From Acheta domesticus (lineage: Eukaryota; Arthropoda; Insecta; Orthoptera; Gryllidae): a stretch of 64,000 nucleotides of DNA. Position numbers and translations under genes: made by a program. Below, piece after piece: positions 50,101 through 59,100 of the stretch. Within the stretch, counting starts at the first letter, position 1, and every line of letters begins with the position of its first letter. The notes below the pieces were generated by a model. The model did no database searches. It was not told the DNA's origin and was given only the letters and a program-made list of their open reading frames with translations. The stretch spans positions 54,786,724 through 54,850,723 of the forward strand of contig JAHLJT010003656.1 in NCBI GenBank assembly GCA_031308135.1. Reading direction: 5' to 3'.

Positions 50101-53100
50101 TGAAACCGATATTAAAATTACGCCAACAATTTTGACTAAATTTTGTTTTGGATATTCTGAAAGTCATTTAAGAGAATGAGGTAGGTATCATGTTGGTTGA
50201 AACCTCTAATTTTTTGAAAATTGAAAAATTCAAAATTTTTTCGGCGTCTTCGTACAACTATAATTACAAAGATACAATTTTTGTTCTTAATGAAATGTGT
50301 TCATAAAAAGCAGGTCTTCAAATAAGGTCATGTTCAATTTTTCAAAAACATAAGTATTTTTTTCGAAAAATTGTGTCAGACAATTTTTTATTTTCTTTAA
50401 ACCATTTTTTTCTAAAAACGGCACGTTTTTTTTTATTAAATTGGGAACTGAGATAGTATAAAGGAAGCTTAAGAGAATGGTACAGGTTTCATGTTCATTA
50501 AAATGCCCAATTTTGCAAAAATTTTAAAAAGTTTTGGCATCTTTCTACAACTACAATTGTGAAGACACGATTGTTTTTCTTAATCTTTGTATGCTCATCA
50601 AAAACAAATCTTCAAATAAGGTTATGTTGAATTTTTTGAAAATATGAGTAGTTTTTCTATAATTTCCTGACAAACATAATAGCCCGCTCAGAATTGACTG
50701 CGCTTCTTTTTTTATCATCTTCTTACAACTACAATTGTAAAAATACAATTTTTTCTCAATTAAATGTATTTATCAAAACTACATCTTCAAGTAAAGTCAT
50801 ACATTTTTCAAAATACGAGTAGTTTTTCTATAATTTTGTGACAAACATAATAACCCGCTGTAAATTTACTGTGGTTCGGACAGCTGGATGCATCATAATT
50901 TAGAATTTGCATTTTTGTAGATTGTTTCTTTGTTCCTATCTTACATTCAACCTTTTGTTATATATTTACACATTAATCTTTTAGAAATTGTTTATTTTGA
51001 AATATTTGAAATAAAAAGTAAAAAAAATTAATAGCTCTCAGAATAGCGACAATGTAGGGTCTGCAACAATGGAATTCCATTTGCGCTCGCAAATATCTGT
51101 GAATTACGTGTGATAGTTGTGACCTGATGGAGCTGTATGAAAAGGAGTTATAATTGTCTAATTTATGTTGATATTTGCCTGAAAATATTTAGTTTTCGCA
51201 CCAAATGCAGTACCATTTGTAGTGAGTAGAGTATTTTTTGAATGGTTTTAGAATACTCTTCTCTAATCATGGCCCTATGGAATGCATTTCTATATTGTCC
51301 AGGGTATCAGGCTTCTTTTTCCAATACAGGTTTACAAAACATTTGTATTCTATTTTTGTGCGGTTGTAGAATTCACTTAGTTTTGACAACACTGCGATGG
51401 AAACAGTGAGTTGTTCGCTTCTTGGTTGAATTGGACATTTTCAAATAATAGCTAAGATGTTAGTGCATAAAGTGAGATATTTTAGTACTACGTAGCTGTT
51501 TCCAATAACGCAGGAAAGTATGTGCTGTTGTAGCACTGCTAGTTAAACAGAAAATCTAGTTTAATGGATTCCTATACTGAAAAAAAGGAATTATTTTGCT
51601 TTTATACATAGAATATTACTTTCTTGTAAGTGGAGTGTTCCCAAGATCCACATTTTGGGGGTCGCTGATACTAAAATCCTGATACCCTTTTTTCAAAAAC
51701 CTCTGCCAGTCCGTCTGTCGAACAACACTAGTCTGCAAACTTTTCTCAGGATTTTATTCAAAATGAATATTCCCTGATTGATCTGGCCACACTCAAGTCC
51801 CTGTGAATTTGAAATGAATCTTTTAATTTTTGGAAGTACTTTATATGAAGTCCCTAGGACATTTTTGAAACAGTTGGACCTCTATACATTGAATCTGATG
51901 GATCCTATATATAGAAATTTCAATATATAAAAATAATTATAAAATTTTTGTAAATGCTTTTAAACAATTTTGGAAAAATTGGGTAACATAGACAATTCAA
52001 CAATAAATAATTAACGGATGTTTTAATCATTTGTTACCACATATCTGTGAACAGGAACATCAAATTAGTATCTCGTATGTACCTGACCAAATCATTGTAT
52101 TAAAATTTTAAAAAAAAAATTATAATGTTCTATTGCACGTATGGTGCAATCCATTTTTTTTAAAATACCTTTCTTCTGTTTGTTAGAATTCAAGATATCA
52201 ACATTTGCAAAGCATTTTCCTTAAATATGTTGTTGGAAAGGCTCAAACATATCATACTGTTGTTTCTTTAGATAATTTTTACATTATAATTTGGTATGGT
52301 CAGTTTATTAGTCAAGAGCCAGTGATTTCCAAAAACTTTAATAAAAAAGGGAAACATATCCTAACAGGTATGTTTAATGTATTAATAAGTTTATTAATAT
52401 ATTTCTTTTTATTTTCCATCCTACAATAATGATGTACTTATTATTTCAGAAAACAAAGAAAATGAACCATCAGCAGGCAGTGCAAGGAAGTCAAAAATTA
52501 AGAATCAAAAGAAACAAATGTTGCTCATAGCAGAGACAAAAGCTTTGTTTGTGAAATCTTTACTTCTGTTTGATGATATGTCGATTGTACTCTGCCCATT
52601 AGATATAAAAATGATTATAAGTTATTTTATAAATAAGGCAGAAATAATGATGTATTTTAATGTATATTTGACACATGTAAGTAAAGTTTTAATTATAAAA
52701 TACATGTTATGATTTGTTGTTAGCTTGATACATGTTATAATTAATAATTTGCTGTAGCTTCTCTTGTCATGGAACATCTTAAAGATTTCAATGAAATCGG
52801 AAGCATAATTTCATTTCTCTAGCTAGACACAGCTTGGTGGAAGTGCTAGTTTAGTCTCCTGTTGGCGGAGGCCATTCAGGTCAATTTTACCTGCTCTTTA
52901 ATTTCTTTCTCTTCTTATGAAAAGGGATAAACATGTACCATGTTCTCAATGGATTGGAGGGAAGTTTATCCATCATGGGGAAAGAAACGCCATATGGAAA
53001 TCTCTATCTCTAAATCTTCCACTCTAATAAAATATCAACTCTTTGTTTCAAGTAGACTAATCCATCTTAATGACTAGAAATCTAAGAAAGAAAGTATCCA

Positions 53101-56100
53101 ATATGGCAACTTGGAATATGCAAGGTCTCGGTACAAAAACTTTTGAAAGATTAGGGAATTCAAAGTAGTTCTAACACAGGTAAAGGAAAAGGGAAAAAAG
53201 GTTAAAAAAAAGTGAAGTAGAATCATTATTTGTAAGAACCATCATTCTCACAATCCCATCATTATGCCCTCTCCTATTCATCTATTAGTACTAACCTGCG
53301 ACTTACTTCACTTTTTTTCTCTATTTTTCCTTTCCCATTTTCTCTGTTTGCAAATAAAATCTTTCAAAAAATTGATGATTTGTGAAGTGTTTTTATAATG
53401 TTTCTTTTATGACCTGCAGCTGAGAGAGGTGAAGTGTTGATTTAAATTCAGTGAAAAGTTTCATTTTTGTAGAAAATTATTATGCACGTATTTAGCATGT
53501 CGAATTGTATGAAAATATTCATACAATTCAAATATTTACAAAGCAAATATTTGAAGAAAGTATGAAATATTTGGACTTTTCAATCCAACGATTTTGAAAG
53601 TTCCTAATTTCTTGTTTCTAAGTTGGTTTAATGTTTTTTTGGTTACTTTTCTGTCAAATTCAAATTAATTTTGAATACTAGATCAGCTCTTTTAAAAACT
53701 GTTTAGGAAAGTTTACAAATTTAGGAAAGTTGCCAGACTTTCAAGAGAGCATTTTTCATTGCTTTCGAAGAAGTTATGTTTTAAGATATAAAAATCCATT
53801 CTGAAATTTTTTCAATCACTTAAAACCTTTAGAAATGTATAAAATGTGTATTAGTGTATGTATAATAGTGTGAATTACAAATCACTTAGAACCTTTTGAA
53901 AGAAACCTTAAAAACCTGTAGAAGTGTTGATTTAAAATGATGTTTTGAACATCAGTGTCTTACACACACCATGTTGGCACTTGTGTCAAGAAGGGTACAA
54001 TAGGCACCTAAGATTAAGTAGAAATAAGAAACACTTAGATGATATAAATCAAATTTAATAGTAACTTCAAAAAATAATTGAAAAATTCAAAAAATGTATC
54101 ACAGAAGATGAAAAGAGTAAACCTGATGGATCAGATAACGACCGTGCAAATAGTGTATGTGTGAAGCAGGTACAAAATTTCTTGAAGAATAACTCATTTA
54201 ATGCACTTGTTTTTAGTGTACGGACAAATATTAAATGAAATATAGAACAAACTTTTCTCCCTAAAGAAGGATAAAGATTTGTGTGAAGTAGACTGAGGAA
54301 TCAGTACCCAGAGTTTTGAAAAGATGTAAAATGGAATAATAAAAAGATAATCAAAGTATAATTTGATGATACCGAAGTTAGGACTGGAAAATCTGGTCTA
54401 GATAAAGATTACACTCAGTGGATTAAAAATAGAAAGAAATTAAGACAACTACGCAGTTTTTGTCAGTTTGGGACAAGCTTATAATAGTCTTCCTCATAAT
54501 GTTTCAAAACACCAAGAAACAGTGCCCTAGATATAGTGGTTATGTATGTACCTAACATATGTTATGAAAAAGTGAAAATTAATTAAGTTTTCTTGTTGCA
54601 GATAATAAATATGTTAACATTTAAACAACCTGTGGTGCGTGTAAAAACTATGCAATGCCTAAAATTGTTTATGGATGCTGATATGGCATTTGCTGAAAAA
54701 CCTCTAATTCAATATGTAATGCGTACCTTCTTAAAAGATAATTGCATTACTGTGAGAGAAATCTCAGTTGATCTTATAGGAAGATGTATGTTGCATTTCC
54801 CAGAAAAATGTGAACAGTTCTATCCTCTCTTAATTCCTCATCTCCAGGTAAGTAATTTCTTGGTAGGGCAAAAAGCACAGGCCTTGTGTAGAAGGAAACA
54901 TGGAGAAACAATTGAATGTCATTTATCATTTTTTGAAAAATGTAAATCAAGAACCTTTTTGACATCTTTCAAGATATTTTTTATCACTTCAAAGAAAAGT
55001 TGTGTGATGTACTGGTATTGTTACCTATCAAAAATGTTCATTAAGTATAATGTTTTTTTAATGTTTCATTTTTCTTAAAATTTCAACTTCGTTAGCTACC
55101 ATGATAGTTTGTACTGGTGTTCAAGTCTTGGCTTCGTGGATTAAATGTTTTTGGAGCATCTTCCTATCTTGTTGTGAGGAAAATTTAAATATGAGATAAC
55201 AAAGAAAAGATTATTAATTTTTTTAAAAGTATTGTTTTGTTCTACTTGTTATAGGTGTTACAAACCCAACAAAAAGGTTAGAAGATGTTATTTAAAACTT
55301 GTACAATGAATTCATTAATTGAAACAATATTTTCTAGTTTGATCCATTCAAACATTCCATACTTTCTATGGGGCCATCTGTAAATTATTAAAAGCAAATT
55401 TTGAGTATTTTGAATGCCCTCTTGCTACCCTGTAACATGTGCTTGAACCATCCATAAATAATTATGTAATACTTGTGACCATTCCTAATTTACAATAAAT
55501 AAAAAAATGTAAATAACTCAAATTAATCAATATAATTAATTAATATAAATTAATGTCAGAATTAGTTGGTGTTGCTGACTGCACCTAACAATAAAATTGG
55601 GGGACATTTTTTAAGTGAAGGAAGGACTAAAAATGTTGAAACAGCTGACTGCAGGTTTTAAGAAACTAGCAAATTTACTTACACATTAGGAATATTTCTT
55701 CAGAAATTCAAAAGATAATGATAGAAAATGTTCATGGGTGAATCCAAAATTTCTCTAAAAATCCAACTACTCAGTTTTTGAGTTCAGGAGAAATTCTTGG
55801 TCGTACTTTTGAAGAGTTAAAAATAAACAGTAATTTTTCTGTGTGCAGCAAATAAAGCAAAAGAGAATATCTTATATTATAGAAGTAATTCAAAAATGCT
55901 CAACAACTAAGACAGAATGAGCTACTTTTTGAAATATGAATTCAGCATTTTAAATTGTAAGAATTTATGAAGGAAACTAAAAAATAGAAACCATTTTCTT
56001 TGGTTATGTATTGAAGAGCTTATTTCCAAAGCATCTCCATTCTTGTTTGTTGTGTAGTTTTACTTATCAATATATTATTAAGACAGTTCTCCATCATGTT

Positions 56101-59100
56101 GCTAAATATGTTCAAAACAGGCAGTTTTTCCAAGTTAAACAATATTATAAAACTATTGAATCCTTTCTTAAAGTAAAAGGATAAATTAGAATAATTTCCT
56201 TTCCTGAAAAATTGAATTTCTTGGAATTCATCACTTTGAAAAGAAGCTTTTCAATTCAGTATATATTTCATGAAGAAATAAAAATTTTGGTCTCACTGTT
56301 GAAACAGTTTTAATGGTATGATGCCTTAATAAATACTTTTAAAAACTTAAGTTTATTTTTATACAACTGCCATATTGTTTCTGTACTATGCACATGAGAA
56401 GATAAAAACATTCAGTTTCTTAAAGAACCACACACATTTCTTTCAGGACAGAGGAGTCAGTGTTAGAAAGCAAGTTTTTAAGATTTTGAAAGATTTGACC
56501 TCACTTCATCCAAATTTTTCAAAACTTCCTGAAGTCCAATCAAAGCTTTTAGAACGAATTGAAGATCCTGGTAAGCAACAAAAATATATCACAAAAAATT
56601 AATATTAAACATATTTGTTATATTTATAATTAGCATGATAAATTGTTTTTCTGAATTCTATCTCTTTTTCTGTTGTTTTTGTTGCTGTTCTTCTGTTGTT
56701 CATTTTGCATATACAACAGAATTTGTTTAAGATGGAAAATGTTGGTACCTTCAACAATGTTTTTGTTCTTGGTTGTTTTTTTTTCTTTTCGCTATGTAAC
56801 ATTATGTAAGAGTTAAAGCTCAAGGCAAATGATTTTATAAAATTTTTAAGAGGCAAAGAGAAATCATAACTGCCATATAGTAGAAAGGGAAGAATCTGTG
56901 GTTGAATTTGTTGTTGGAGGGCCTGACCCTCTGTGGTATGGCCTCCCTAAGATAATGCTGAAACTTGTGAATGCTGATTTGTGAATTAATTTGTTTCTTA
57001 CTAGTGTTATTATGTCAGTTCCTTAATTTTCCATAATGTCAGTTCCTTCTTTTTCACAAATAAAATCATTCTGTTGTAGAAATTTTGGTCCTGCATTGCA
57101 GATTTCTTTCTTACAAAAGATCCACTACAACCCTAGTTGAGTTTGATTATTTGGACTTTAACTTAACTTTTCAATTTTTTTTCACATTTAATACTTAGGC
57201 CTGTGAATGTTTAATATTGCACAATACCTACTTATCTTTGAAACTCTTTTTATAAGGCATTTTTTGGTGAAGTTACAGCTCAGTGCTCCCTTCGTTACTG
57301 TTTTGACAGTCTTAAGTCTGGCATTCTTTTAGTGAAAACTAATGAAAAGATTTGAAACAAAAAGTCAAGATCATGTGGACTATTTGATTTTTGTATTATT
57401 CTCTTCGAAATGTCCTTATTTTAAAAAGGACTATGTTTTTTATTTTAATATTCCTATGGAATGCTCCAGTGAATTTTCATTTGATGTAACTTGTACGTTG
57501 TGCTTGGTAAATGTTCATTCAGTGTTTTGCATATTTTAATTTTGGCAATGTAAAATTTTAAATGATTTCAGAACTACTGCAAATTGTAATTACACTCACC
57601 TCTAAAAAAACAGGCATCATATCATGACATCTCTCATTTCTTACTTATATCTTGCTTATGATATCTTGAATTTTAGTTTTTCTCAAACTTTGTATCAAAT
57701 TATCAACCTCTAAAACCAAAATTTGTTCTAGTTTCATTTTCTCTGAAAAATTAATTTAACTTTTCATTTTGATGTCTTATGTAGGCCTAATACTAATGTA
57801 AGTCTTCTTTAATCTATTTGCACTTAATACTATTAAATTAAAATTTTTGTCATGGCTGTTAGGTCCGTTCCCATGAAAGTTTTCAAGTACATGGCCGTTT
57901 AATTCTAATTTCATTATTTAACTTTAATTTATATTACTTACAAACTAAAATCTTCCCATCAGAATGCTTTGGAATAGTTATATGATAGCACTGCCCATTT
58001 GAGCTCAGCTTTGGCTCCCTTTCAAGGTTCAAAATATTTAAGAAATAGCATGACCTAAAAATGATTGAATAATTCCACACACATCAAGGTTTACTCAATC
58101 TTCTCTACTTAGATGAGTTAGCAGTCATTGACCATTACAGGACAATTTTGGGTTCAATAAGCAGTACAAGCTTGGTAATAAGTAAAATAGGTGAAGATAG
58201 AGATCAGAAAGGTTTATGTTAATACAAGTTAACTATTTCCTCATGTTGAATTGTTTTCAACATTTTTTTGTCAAGGGTATAGTATTGAATTCTTGAATAG
58301 CTGCATCATGACTTTTTTAAATCTACTACGTACATCTTAAGTTCAATAAATTAATGAAAAAAATGTAGCCTACCTTACCATGAAGGTATTAGTATTTAAA
58401 TAACTTCATTAGATGTCATCTCAAATTTTCTCTGCCAGAGGCACCTACGCAATTAAGATTACAATCAGAATTATTTAGGATCTTTCTCTGTATTTCTCCA
58501 AAAGAGCTGATTTTCTAGTTTTCATATTGTAAATATCTGCTGTGATTAAATCTAGTTTCTGCTCTTCTTTGTCTTCATTGAAACTTGTTGCAGTCTTATC
58601 TAGTTATTTTATAAATGGATAATTTAACAGATTCATGATATTACCTTTAATTTTTCTTCACAGTAACCTTATAACAAAAAAAATTACCTTTGATATTTAT
58701 TCACAATAACCTTAAGATTGAAACATTGCTTTTCAAACTTTTTGTTTAATTGTTTTCCAAACGCAAAATTGTGGTACAAATGTGAATTTCTTCTACAGTT
58801 TCTCTTAACATTTTTTTATTGCTGTTTGTGTAAAAACTTTTATAAATCCATGTTTTTGCTTGCACTTTATAATTTTGAATCAAGCTAACTTTTGTTGTGA
58901 GCATTTTCTCCGCAAAAATGTGTAAATTTCTTAATAATTTTTTTGAAGTTGTATCTAACCAAGAGAATTATGCACTTAATGATGCTTAAATTCTTTTGTC
59001 AATAATTACTGTATATATGTAATAAAAAGTTTTAACATTAACCTTTCATAATTCAGCTATGAAGCATATGGTTCTGGAGATGTTCAGAGACAAATGGTTT

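Larger units (their letters stand above)
46828..52186 (+). other. SCC2-like intron 7
   Basis: 5.4-kb intron with a hairpin, two SINE-like copies, a LINE piece and X/Y repeats (listed separately). 47169-47837 and 48650-49140 show nothing else clear, except that GCTGCTGGCTGTCCGGGAGA at about 48658 repeats the hairpin arm of 47035-47168. Confidence 0.6.
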
